Assembly (NCBI GenBank): GCA_009602735.1
Contig: WELA01012041.1
Coordinates: 84,057-148,056, forward strand
DNA: 64,000 nucleotides
Direction: 5' to 3'
Origin: Mesotaenium endlicherianum
Lineage: Eukaryota > Streptophyta > Zygnematophyceae > Zygnematales > Mesotaeniaceae
A model generated the notes under the pieces. It searched no databases, was not told where the DNA came from, and saw only the letters and a list, made by a program, of their open reading frames with translations. Every line of letters begins with the position of its first letter. The stretch's first letter is position 1. The translations under genes were made by a program, and so were the position numbers. Positions 54,129-64,000 of this stretch are shown here, one piece after another.

Positions 54129-56874
54129 CAGATGCCCCCTCGGTACCAACCTATTTTTGACCAGTAGGAATTAGGCGGGGATGCTAGAGGAAGCCAAGTG
54201 GGCACGAGCTTGTCAGAAGTATCCCCGCCCCCCGTCGGCTTTGGGCTCCTTGGAAAGGTTAGGGCCAATCAGGCCATTCTTAATTTGTCGTGAGTTCAAG
54301 CGACCACGAGCGACAGTGCACAGTGCGACCACGCCGTTTTTTTGACCAGTAAATTTGCAGTAGGAGATGACGACTTAAGGGCCACCCCCGCCACTCCACG
54401 ACTCAAACTTAAACAAACTCATATTGAGAATTAATCTGACATTTCTTTAACTTAATGATCCACAATTTCGTTATCAGCACACTTGGCCAATTGAACAAAC
54501 CAATCACAACAAAGTGGACAAATTCCATGGCCAATTTTGGAAAGTGACTATTTTCGAAATGGCTTTCCATACTTAGCAATTTTTTTGACAATTTTGTAGA
54601 GGTGTTTATTTGTTCCCAGATACAATATTTGCCATGAAGCGTAGAACTACCATCTTTGCCTGTGGTGGAGATGTCATCTTCTCCACCTTTGCCTAGGTTA
54701 ATGGATAAAAACGCGTGTACGCCTTGAGCAAAGATTGGGTGGAGATCCAATTCAGGGGTGTTTTGGGACGTTCAACTCTGGACCAGTCTCAGAGTGAAGG
54801 TCTTCCTCCGCTAACTTCAGGCTCACCGACAGATCCGTAGGGCACGTCTTCTGAGTCATTGCCTGGCAAAAGTAGCTCTATTGTGGCTTTTGGCTTTAGG
54901 GTGATAGGCTAGACCAATCCTAATACGACCGTTGACACGTAGCATGCATTCTAGCATACGGCGGGGGCTCGTGTACTAAGCTTAGTACTCTTCCCGCCTG
55001 TTGAGCCCTAGATGTGCGCAGGTAGGAGCAAGGATGTCCGGGTGAAAAGGTAAGTTGGAACCCGGGTGTACAGGCTACAAAGCCCGTAACTTCTACTCTT
55101 TTGTTAATAGCTAAGCTGTCCACATCAGATCTAAATTTGATGGTAGACTCTCCAAATGAAGAAGGTAACATAAGGGAACGCGACGGATTTTCTTTGCACC
55201 ACGAAGCCCCACCGGTTATCTGTGCCTAACCGCAATGCGAATATCATAAGGTTAGCTTTGTATGTGAAGTGCCTACACACAGTGGGGCAGCATTACCCCA
55301 AAATTATTTATTTGGATCTAACAAGTGATGAGTTCCATGATTAATTAGCGATGTTATGGGTGAAAATTTAGCTCATACGGCCAAAACATTATGACGTTAG
55401 TATACAAGAGTAACATTGTTGACACTTCAGATGTAAAGGACGAACTCTAATCGGACCCAACTTACCCCCCTCCTATACTCCCGTACACTCTCTATCCCTC
55501 AACAATCCTTCGAGCATCCCCGCAAGAACTGGATATTGTACGCGACGACCTAGGCATGTATAGTGGGGGATTCCACTTGGTACTAGCATCGACTCCTCAG
55601 GCGAGCAAACGTAAGCGTTAACATTCACACGTTTGGGTGGCAGCACCACGTGTGAAGACAAAGGGAGTGTGTGTAATCTGAGAGCGGTCTCACAATTGCT
55701 CAACAGCAGGACCTCGTGAGCGGATAATAGGTCCCAAGTGTCCAACACCAATGCACATGCCTTAAGGCATCCTCATCTACCACCCTAACTCGACTAACCA
55801 CTAAGACCTGTGATCACCTTCCACCTTCTGGCAACTCAAACAAGATTCAAAAGGGTTCAGGAACACAACAACCACGGGCATGACATGTCTCTCGGCATGG
55901 CAGCTCCGTCGTCGCAGCCGTGCCAATGCGCCATGGCTGTTTTGGCCTGCCCTCATAGCGTGGCCTGAGTTGGCAGCTGCTGAGGTGGCCATTTCACAAG
56001 TGTTGCCTGACTTGACAGTTGCAGGTTCTGGTGGGATCAACCTTGAAGATGAGTTGGTTATCAAAACCCCACCCATCGGTGAGTTTCGTGTTCGACTTGT
56101 CGCAGTCACTACTCACGTGTAACTGACTTAGACTTTCATCGTCAAACTTATATATGTGAACAGTTTGGTCATTGAGTCAACATTGTGTGTCCGTACGTGA
56201 GGCAACCGTATTTGCGCCACGCGTGCTGCGCCGTCCATTTTGTAGCGGAAGGTAAAACATTTGAATGTATCATGGTAACTTACACGCCAACTTCATCCAC
56301 TTGATATATTTACATGTACATATATAGTTAAACAATTTTTATACAGTAGAAGATATACATAAGTAGTAGGAGAATAGAGATAGAAAATAATGGCTTGTGT
56401 TAGAGATTAGAGTGTTGAAAAGGGTGCATGGAGTGAGACTATGTAGGACAAGACAAAGGAACCACCTTTGTAATTCTTGTCCCTCTTATTCTTCTTCTAC
56501 GTCGCTTCATTGAATACTTGCTTACTAAGTACTATTTTGTGCTGGTATACTTATGTCACTAAATATTCTCATTTGGTAAGCTATTGCTGTGCATTGCATT
56601 CTACCCACTTCTTACTCAACAGTTTTTTCTGGAGCTGCTTTATTTGCTCTTCCCAATATGCATTTCATTGAATTTATGTGCTTCTTCAACACTTCGCTTC
56701 TTCTTCTATTAAATTTATTCTTCTTCACCTATTCTTGTTTTGATTCTTAAGACCCACTACTATCTTACTTTAGGGACTCTTTGTCTGCTAGAGCGCTTAG
56801 AAGGAGCTGCTCTTTGCATTGTGCTATCCATTTTCTAAAATCATGGACAATTGAAATTTCTTCAACTTCTTCTT
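54129..56874. other. Intergenic, no confident gene
   Basis: Mixed-composition DNA. A plus-strand frame at about 55940-56085 (VAISQVLPDLTVAGSGG, LEDELVIKTPPI) ends at a GTGAGT donor-like site and may be an exon of an unknown gene. A minus-strand 113-codon frame at 54409-54750 has no recognisable domain. I would not call either a gene. Confidence 0.35.
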
Positions 56875-57589
56875 TGTAACGAATCAGTATATTGGTAGAT
56901 ATAATATTCACTTAATTATAAGTTATAAGTTCAGCCTGCTGAAGTTTAGTCAGCATTCAGTCTGCTTAACTTTATATAATTATGAGTTTAATGACTGAAT
57001 CGGAAGCAACAGGCTGAAGTCAACTTACGTCAGCTTGCTGACACATTCTTTGACAGCCAGTTGACTTCCGTACTCGGTAACATTGAACTGCCTAGATATG
57101 CATCTAAGAGTGGTATGCTAGATGAATGGCCAGATGACATCCCTAGGATAGATGGCAATTTGGGATGATGGGAGATGGCGGTGGATTTGGTTCACCGAGG
57201 TCCTGCCAGCATGGTTAACTCCCGAGTAGGCGGTGCCATCGCACTGGCCGTTGAACAGTAACTCATTCCATGTATATATCCTAGCTATTGCTCTCGAGTT
57301 TGGCATTCAAAAACAAGGCCCACTCTCTTGTACAGCTTACTGAGAAATATCTGAATCCAAGGCGAGAAGCCATTGATATGCAATGTCTTCTGGCCTTGCC
57401 TATGTATGAGTTTACTGACTGAATCATTGATGCTAGTTTACTTGCATTTGACTTACGAGTATTGTCCACTGCGAGTGTGTTGTCTTTTGCTGTTTAATTA
57501 GTTAACAAAAAATACCATGAAGATTACTTGTTGATATAAAGGTCTTCATTAATAATTAATCGTTTATTTGGGTAAGTCGATTCATTTCA
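56875..57589 (+). repeat. Family B 5' LTR (plus-strand copy)
   Basis: 715 bp, TGTAACGAATCAGTATATTG to GTCGATTCATTTCA, followed by GTGGTATCGAAGC. Confidence 0.92.
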
Positions 57590-57590
57590 G

Positions 57591-57602
57591 TGGTATCGAA
57601 GC
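57591..57602 (+). other. Primer-binding site (family B)
   Basis: TGGTATCGAAGC, initiator Met tRNA type, with one change relative to the family A and 63875 copies (TGGTATCGGAGC). Confidence 0.88.
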
Positions 57603-57662
57603 ACTTATCGTAGTCTTCCTTGTATAGTAAGGACAAGGTCTCAAACTAGCAACTCCCGAGAC

Positions 57663-59100
57663 ATGGAGAACCAAGATAACGAGAATGTCAAAAACCAGGC
57701 TGAAAGCCATGTAGCGGGAACCCGTACCTACTCTGAAGCAGTGGCAGATATTGCACCTAGAGAAGCTGCAGAAGAGGCAGTTGCTGTTGCTGCGGTTGCA
57801 GCACAACAGGCCGAAGAGGAGAGAGTCATTTAGAAGCTGAACGATTAGCAAAAGCTACTGATGATACAGAAAGGAGGGAAGGACAGCCAGCGAACGAGCG
57901 CACTGTAGAGGAACTTATGGCAACTAGCGCCAATGTTCTGAACCCACCTCCGGCTGTACAACTCAATGTACCCCTAGGTCAAATTTGTGACCGGCTGAAT
58001 GCGGCAGAAATTGCTGCAGCAGGAGCGAGAGGGACTACTGGGGACACTCCTCAGCGAGTGGATGCCAATGCTGCTGCTGCAGTTGCTAGACTCCCACCTC
58101 AGAGTGTAGATTTGGGAGCATTGTTTGTGCAAATGCAATCGCAAATGGCGAGCATGTATCAGTCTCAACAGGAGGACAAAAGAATCATGATGTCCCTGCT
58201 GCAGGACAGAGACCAACTGGGTTCTTCAACCACTGGTGGTGGTGGCAGAGGGCCTAGTAAGCCTAAACCAAAACCTCCCTAGGACAATGATCCTGAGGGA
58301 AACAGAAAGTATTACCTGATCAAGTTTCTCGCTGATGTTGAGCAGTGGCTGGTGAACTACCCAGAGCTGCAGGATTACAAGAAGGTCAGGCACACTGGTG
58401 CTCTACTGAAAGGCAGTGCAGCAGACTGGTGGCTCTATTGGAAAGTAGAGCGTAAGGCTCAGCAACTCAGTGACCCTACTTGGGTAGATTTTGTCGAGAA
58501 ACTGCATGAGAAATTTGATGTCATCAATCAGCAGGAAAAAGCTATCTATGCGATGATCTCCTTGACACTGAAGCAGACCACTTCAGTTGCTGAGTCTGCT
58601 CAGAAGTTCCAAGAGAACATAATGAAAAAGCCCAACTTGCCAGAGCGGATAGGATAGCATACTTCAGGTATGGCTTGAAATCCGAGGTCTCAGGTCATTT
58701 TGCTGAAAAGAAATATGAGAAACTGGCTGACTTGATCCAGGATGCTGATGCCTGGGATCAGCAGCAGTTCAATCTCAAGCGCCAGGGTAATGCTTTGGTG
58801 TCTAAGATTGTCAAAAAGCCTCACGGTTCCTACAATGCAATTGAAGGACACCAGGCTGAGGATGATCAGGGTGATGAGTACGAGTATGAGTATTATGCTA
58901 TACAGTCTAGAGGGAGAGGTGGTTACTCTCGAGGTGGCTATGGAAGAGGTGGTGGTAGGACTAAGCCGAGGCCAGGCTCAGCAAAGTCTTTTTGCTTCCA
59001 TTGCCAGCAAATGGGCCACTTCAGAGAGCAGTGTCCAGTCAAGCACCTTCCAAAGGTTGAGAGAAAGGACCATCCTTTAAAAGACAACAGCAGCCAGTAA
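57663..59100 (+). pseudogene. gag (family B)
   Basis: It starts MENQDNENVKNQAESHVAG. An Ala/Glu-rich N-terminus, a frameshift at about 57830, then PPQSVDLGALFVQMQSQMAS, a TAG at 58280-58282, and a capsid-type region (KFLADVEQWLVNYPELQDYK, LLKGSAADWWLYWK, SLTLKQTTSVAESAQKFQ). A further frame break near 58657 precedes an Arg/Gly-rich linker and zinc knuckle CFHCQQMGHFREQC with all four ligands. It is similar in layout to family A gag but different in sequence. Confidence 0.88.
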
Positions 59101-59168
59101 TCCAGTCTACTGACTGTGAGGATGCTAGAGATAGTGAGTCGTCACTAGCTGCCCTCGTAGCAGGTATT

Positions 59169-60152
59169 ATGTGTCCTGCTGAACTGCATTCACTATGCAT
59201 GCCTGACTACCAGATAAAGGAGACCAGCAATATAGACATCCAAAGAGTGCACACTCTGGCTGATCTTGTTCCACCTGATGTCCAACATTTCTTTGCTAAG
59301 TCAGGAGAACAATGCAAAAGTCAAGAAAAGACAGTTCCCCCTATCCTACTGCATAGAATGATTGCAGGTAAGAAGGTGAGGGCATTTGTTGACGGAGGGG
59401 CGTCACATACTTTTATCCATAAGGACTTACTTCAGCGGCTAAGGCTGCCTACTGTCACCAAAGAGAATAGAAAAATATTTCTTGGAGATGCCTCAAGTAT
59501 CCCGAGAGGAATTATAACCAAGCGCATTGAGGTCCAGTTAGGTTCTGGCATTGCAGTTCTAACTGAAACGCTTACGTTTGAGGTTTTCAACACCGGCTTT
59601 TATGATCTCGTGCTAGGCAGATCCTGGCTTAATAAACATCAAGCTGAAGTGTGTTGGAGCAGGGGTACAGTTAAAGTGAGAGGAGCCAGCGATGGGCAGA
59701 CTAACTTGGCACCCACCAGTGCTCTTCCTCTTGTCTTGTATGGATGGCAAATGAAGGAAAAGAAGAGGCTTCTAGAAGGATGCAAATTGCTGAATGCAAT
59801 GGAGTTCGTCAAAAGCTGGAACGAGAAGAAAGATAAAATATTCTGTCTACTGCTAAGAGAGGTACCTCCTCAACCTGAAGAAGTGGTCGAGAAAAAGGTA
59901 AGCCCTCCGGGGCACCCTACTGTGGCAAGAATTGTTGCGCAGTATGCTGATGTTTTTAATATGCCTCCAGGACTTACCCCTAAGAGGGAAGTAGATCATA
60001 GGATTGATCGATTACCTGGGAGTCAGCCACCCTGGCAACGCACGTATGGCTTGTCTTATGTGGAGAGAAAAGAGTGAACTAACTGACCTCACTAAGAAAA
60101 ATGTAGGGTATGTGTGGGGGGAAGAGCAGCAGGTTGCCTTCCAGACCCTTAA
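59169..60152 (+). pseudogene. Protease and truncated pol (family B)
   Basis: Aspartic protease with AFVDGGASHTFIHKDLLQRL, where the catalytic triad is DGG rather than DSG, and VLGRSWLNKH downstream. The frame reaches the RT start (VDHRIDRLPGSQPPWQRTYG, YVERKE), then joins LTDLTKKNVGYVWGEEQQVA, which belongs to RNase H. The whole RT is thus deleted, with a TGA at the join. The last codons run into the TTAA at 60149-60152. Confidence 0.88.
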
Positions 60153-60834
60153 CACTAGGTCTCCCAAGGGAAAGACCATATATGGTCCAATAATGCACCC
60201 CCTAAGTCACACTATATTGAAATAAGCACTGAAGCTATGACTATGTGTGATAGACCATTAGAGAGCTTACATCACAAGGTATTGCACTGGCCATGTGGCT
60301 CGCAATTTTCGGAAAGATAAGGTGTACTTTCCGTGTGTACAAAGTGTGTACGATAACAAGAAACGAGCAAATAGGGCCAACTTTGACTTCACACACTATG
60401 AGTTTGGATTTGAACCAGTAGTTGTTGATTTAATCTGGGGTAGGCATGTGTCTTACCTATCATATGAAACAGATTTCACTTCATTCTAATCAGTAGCTTT
60501 GTGCAGGCACACTCTGTACTTAGTGGACCATATGGGGTCCGGATATTTTTCGTACTTTTTAGTGCCTCATGCAACAAAGCATCACAGTTAATATTTCATA
60601 ATTTATTCTTTACACATGCAAATAGTAATTTGTAAAGTGGAGCTTGAAAGTAAGGTCTTACTTTACTCACAAAAAAATATTCATATACAAAATAATGAAT
60701 TAAAATGATTAAAAATAAATTTTTAATTGCAAAATATTGCAAAATCGACAGCTTTGCACACATGAAGCTGAACTGTTTATGGAGCACAATGTCTTTCATA
60801 TATGTTTTTTTTGCAGGTCCTCTGCTCTACAGTC

Positions 60835-62680
60835 CTACTTGTTAGTGCTACTCAGCCTGTAGGGGCCACTATCTACATGTGCTATGTGCCTGTTGGTATG
60901 GTATTCCTCAAAGCAAGGCGCGCGGCAAAGCGCTACTCCACACGTCGCGCACCAATAGCTAGGCCTCACCTTACTCTTCTCATGGCCTAGGTCATACAGC
61001 TTGCTCCTGCACACTACACACCCTAGTCTAGAGCCTCCTGGAACGTGCTCAGGGAAGTGTCTCCCTAGGAACCTGTCCATTCCAGCCCGCCCCGCACTCC
61101 AGCGAAAGCGCCTCCCCTCATGTGGATCATGAAAGTCTGTCATCTCCGCGACAACATCTAACATGAAGGGAAACCTATCANAACCTATCACTCTCAGGAT
61201 GGGCCGAGTTGTGCAGGATGTAGGCTTTGGCCAGGGCAGCATCAATCAGACCCCAATATAGTTTATGCCACCACTTGAAGCTGACAGCAGCACTCTCGAC
61301 AGAATAGTTATCTCTCAGACAGAGTTTGTCGAATTGATCGGCAGCATCTTTGTGTTTGTTGTAGTGCACCACAATGTCTGGAGCACTTATGGTCTTCAAA
61401 CTCCCATCACTCTGCCTCCTCTCAACTTCATTCACCTCAAGACCAGCAGCTGTGGACAGAAAGTGCACTAGCATCTTGTCTTGCCAGACCATAGCAATCA
61501 GCCGCGGGTAATCACACACAAGAGCCATATAGTCTCCCTGAGTTGGTTTTTTCTGACCTCTTGGGATGGGCAATACCAAGGCAATTCCTTTACCATCTGA
61601 GGTCTTAGGCATGTCTTTTCTATTTGGCATAACTGTGCCAGTTGCTACATGACCTCTCTCAGCTAGAGCTTTCAAGAGTGTCGGCGATGTGAAGCCTCTG
61701 TCCAGGACAAAAGAGCAAGTCTGTTTGTCTGGCAGACCCTCAATCAAATCTAAAACAGTAACAACCTATGACCTGCCAGGCTCTTTATCAAACACTGTGA
61801 AGTCATTGCAGTAGTAACTTGTACTATCACAGGCCACAAACAACTCTGTACCGAACTTATGTGGCTTCTTTGGCATGTACACTCTCACAGGGCAACTTCT
61901 ATTTCTAAGGGGGATCAACCTCTCGTCTATTGTTATGTCATGCCCAGGATTATAGTGGGCTTTGAACTTGTCCCTCAACCTATCTATGATAGGCAGACAC
62001 TGCCACAGCTTGTAGGTCCCAGAGGTCTTAGGAAAGCACTCCCTACCCAAGTTTGACTTGAGGTGAAAATATCTTTTTATGTCCTGCCACCTGTTCCTGG
62101 ACATGAAGGTTCCACTTGTATCAGACCTCCAATAATAAGGTATTCTAGGCAGAGGGTTCACGACCATGGCAAGGTAAAGACCATGCCAAACAACCATCTC
62201 AGTGAGAGTAACCGGCTTCCAATCTTTGGCCTTGTTCAAGTTTGCATATGCATTTGTCTCATTGACAAGCAGTTCAAACCAATCTATGCCTATGAACAGG
62301 CACAGCACAGCAAAGGGAGTGTACTTCAGAAATGTCTTAGAATTGACACCTCTCAGTCCAAAGGTTGAAGAGCCACCTGGCTGCTGCCTCCATGGATACT
62401 TCTCACCATGAACTGGAGGTCTCCAGTTGTATTCCTCCTCAGCTGTACCTTCCCGAAGGTGCTCCTCCTCCAAGGGATCTCCTTCTTCTTCCAGCTCACC
62501 ATCAGAGGAATGCAGCTCCTCATCACTGATACCTACAACCTTCTTATACCTGCTGCTATTCCACTTCTTTTGACTTAGTTTGGCGTTCCTCCTCCTCTCC
62601 CTTTTCTCATTTCTATCTATAGGAACAGTAAGCAGCACCTGCTTACCCTTTCCGGTGTCAGGCCTGCCCTTCTTACTCAT
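60835..62680 (-). pseudogene. piggyBac transposase (DDE_Tnp_1_7)
   Basis: ATG at 62680. An acidic N-terminal ~90 residues, then the core: FIGIDWFELLVNETNAYA, YYWRSDTSGTFMSRNRW, catalytic ITIDERLIPLRNR, the second Asp in VLDRGFTSPTLLKAL, the third in VWQDKMLVHFLST, and HYNKHKDAADQFDKLCLRDN with SFKWWHKLYWGLIDAALAKA. A C-terminal Cys-rich finger follows (CVVCRSKLYDLG, YWCATCGVALC, CFEEYHT). It cuts and pastes at TTAA. A TAG at 61766-61768 interrupts the frame before VVTVLDLIEG, and a duplicated AACCTATCA around the N at 61181 breaks it artificially. Otherwise it looks recently active. Confidence 0.93.
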
Positions 62681-63099
62681 AGTAAATTGTCCTCCTCCTC
62701 CTCCTCCTCCTCCTCCTCCTCCTCATCAGCATCATTAGACCTTGGCTGGGAGTCATCGTTCGGGTCTTGGGAGGAAGAAATCAGACCTGGACTGCTAGCC
62801 TCCCTAGAATTTGCAAGTAAAGAGGCCCGTGAGGAAACCGAGTCAAAACGAACTACATGCGGCTCGGAATAAAACCAGGACTCTTCAGGCACAGTAGATA
62901 GGTACTGCCTGACTTGCCATGCCTCCCATTGCTTCTTTTCTTTGTCATACAACACTTCCATGAGCCATGAGTTCTCCTTTTTAGTCCTCACAACCTCTTT
63001 TCTCACAATTCCGACTAAGAAAAACTCTATGTAATACGGTCCAAATGTCTTTTCCGCCCATGCATCTCCCCAGAAGGTGGCAGGGATGAGTAGTTTACC
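62677..63099 (-). CDS. ORF upstream of and overlapping the piggyBac transposase, 5' partial
   Basis: The minus-strand frame is open from the LTR junction at 63099 to TGA 62677-62679. It overlaps the transposase start by four bases (ATGA). The first ~75 residues (LIPATFWGDAWAEKTFGPYY, NSWLMEVLYDKEKKQWEAWQ, VRQYLS) look like a small Tudor-like barrel, an inference from pattern only. A Ser/Asp-rich stretch and a run of Glu follow, coded by a (CTC)n microsatellite at 62688-62724. It may be the transposase N-terminus in another frame, or a separate accessory protein. The true start was removed by the LTR insertion. Confidence 0.6.
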   Translation of the reverse strand, partial: GKLLIPATFWGDAWAEKTFGPYYIEFFLVGIVRKEVVRTKKENSWLMEVLYDKEKKQWEAWQVRQYLSTVPEESWFYSEPHVVRFDSVSSRASLLANSREASSPGLISSSQDPNDDSQPRSNDADEEEEEEEEEEEDNLL

Positions 63100-63873
63100 T
63101 GTAATGAATCAGTATATTAGTGGATACAATATTCATTTAAATATAATAGTTAATTAAGTTCAGCCTGCTGAACTTTAGTTAATAGTCAGCCTGCTGGACT
63201 TTAGTTAATAGTCAGTCTGCTGGACTTTACTTAATAGTCAATCTGCTGGACTTTACATAATTATTAGTTTGCTGACTCAGTCGAAAGCAGCAGGCTGGAA
63301 GTCCATATAAGTCAGCTTGCTGACACATTCTTTGACAGCAAGCTGACTTCCGTACTCGGTTGGAGCGAACTGCCTTGATATGCATCTAAGTGCGATATGC
63401 TAGATGAATAGCCAGATGACATCCCTATGATGGATGGCTATTCGGGATTATGGGAGATGGCGGTGGATTTGGTTAACCGAGGTCCTACCAACGTGGTTAA
63501 CTCCCGGGTAGGCGGTGCCATCGCACTGACCGTTGAACAGTAAACTCATTCCATGTACATATGCTAGGCATTGCTCTCGAGTTCGGCATTCGGAAACGAG
63601 GCCAACTCTCTTGTACAGCTTACTGAGAGAGATCTGAATCCAAGGCGAGAAGCCATTGATACGCACTGTCTTCTAACCTTGCTTATGTATGAGTTTACTG
63701 ATTTGCATTATTGATGCTAGTTTACTCTCATTTGACTGACGAGTATTATTCCCTGCTAGTGTATTGTCCTTTGCCGTTTAACCAGTTAACAGAAATTACC
63801 ATAAAGATTACTTGCTGATATAAAGATCTTTATTATTTGTTAATCGCTTATTTGGTAAGTCAATTCATTTCAG
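63100..63873 (+). repeat. Family B 5' LTR (right-hand element)
   Basis: 774 bp, longer than the other family B LTRs (about 715). The extra length comes from a local repeat near 63165-63260, where AGTC(A/T)(A/G)(T/C)CTGCTGGACTTTA-type units occur in tandem, against one or two in the other copies. Confidence 0.9.
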
Positions 63874-63945
63874 TGGTATCGGAGCTGTTATCACAGTCTT
63901 CTTTGTATGGGAAGGACAAGGTCTCAAACTAGCAACTCCCGAGAC

Positions 63946-64000
63946 ATGGAGAACCAGGATAACGAGAATGTCGAAAACCAGGCTGAAAGCCATGTAGCGG
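63946..64000 (+). CDS. gag start (family B, 3' partial)
   Basis: ATG at 63946 reads MENQDNENVENQAESHVA, nearly identical to the gag start at 57663. It continues beyond the window. Confidence 0.85.
   Translation, partial: MENQDNENVENQAESHVA

Larger units (their letters stand above)
56875..60152 (+). mobile_element. Family B retrotransposon, RT-deleted copy, interrupted by piggyBac
   Basis: 5' LTR (56875-57589), PBS (57591-57602), gag, protease, then a direct jump from the RT start to the RNase H start. Similarity to family B stops exactly at CCCTTAA (60146-60152), where the piggyBac element begins. The rest of the element (RNase H, integrase, 3' LTR) is not seen in the window. The left flank is TTCTT. 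Confidence 0.88.
60153..63099 (-). mobile_element. piggyBac-type DNA transposon, one end truncated
   Basis: The transposase lies on the minus strand. The end at 60153 (CACTAGGTCTCCC) directly abuts a TTAA that belongs to the interrupted family B element, matching the strict TTAA preference of piggyBac. The other end is missing: at 63099 the upstream frame runs straight into a family B LTR. About 680 bp of noncoding AT-rich DNA (60153-60834) forms the 3' region. Confidence 0.88.
63100..64000 (+). mobile_element. Family B retrotransposon, 5' end (runs off window)
   Basis: A complete LTR (63100-63873) followed by PBS (63875-63886) and the first gag codons, so it is a 5' LTR. No polypurine tract precedes it. 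Its left boundary lies inside the piggyBac upstream ORF, making it the latest layer of the nest. The left 5-bp flank is TTACC. Confidence 0.9.

Noticed and set aside
47980-54225. Shared phrase CGAGCTTGTCAGA at 47991 and about 54207, as a duplication around the family B element
   Set aside because: The second occurrence is about 75 bp away from the LTR edge; target duplications must abut the LTR. Probably chance or old local similarity.
1-64000. CRISPR arrays, bacterial operons or ribosomal RNA genes
   Set aside because: Nothing of the kind seen; the introns, LTR elements and piggyBac show eukaryotic DNA. I noticed no tRNA gene, but a covariance search would be needed to exclude one.

Overview
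This is a eukaryotic nuclear window, most likely from a streptophyte green alga; a Chara-like genome is my inference, not a sequence match. The grounds are an intron-rich plant-type GH9 endoglucanase with proline-rich wall modules, chromodomain Ty3/gypsy retrotransposons primed by an initiator-Met-type PBS, plant-type telomere heptamers (TTTAGGG), and long AT-rich intergenic DNA. Two long N gaps and seven single-N joins show it is a scaffolded draft assembly.

Layout. 1-2714: 3' half of a family A chromovirus. 3308-3960 (-): relic of a C5 cytosine DNA methyltransferase. 4730-5226: solo family A LTR. 6306-6753: candidate MITE. 7620-13721: the one clear host gene, a ten-exon secreted GH9 cellulase with a CBM49-like domain and two proline-rich modules. 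15.5-17.1 kb: a tandem duplication and a 359-bp MITE with a perfect 8-bp TSD. 17496-25475: a family A element split by a second family A element (19051-25066) with a perfect GTGGA target duplication. 25.5-41.5 kb: an island of decayed, intron-containing genes (an LRR protein, a second and different C5 methyltransferase, a HIRAN-domain protein, and unknowns). The HIRAN gene is split in an intron by a young family A element (32562-39040, TSD CCCCC). 41476-46671: a 5'-truncated family A copy. 48005-54128 (-): a second retrotransposon family (B), rearranged, with an extra coiled-coil ORF between integrase and the 3' LTR. 56875-60152 (+): an RT-deleted family B copy into which a piggyBac transposon (60153-63099, -) inserted exactly at a TTAA. 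A further family B element (63100 onward) then landed in the piggyBac N-terminal ORF.

Function. Apart from the cellulase, almost everything is mobile DNA or decaying coding sequence. No family A copy here has both gag and pol intact: the 19579-20784 gag is open but lies in a protease-less element, and the 34427-37732 pol is nearly open but sits behind a gag with stops. The most unusual content is the two unrelated cytosine methyltransferase relics, the HIRAN gene, the extra ORF in family B, and the three-layer retrotransposon/piggyBac/retrotransposon nest.
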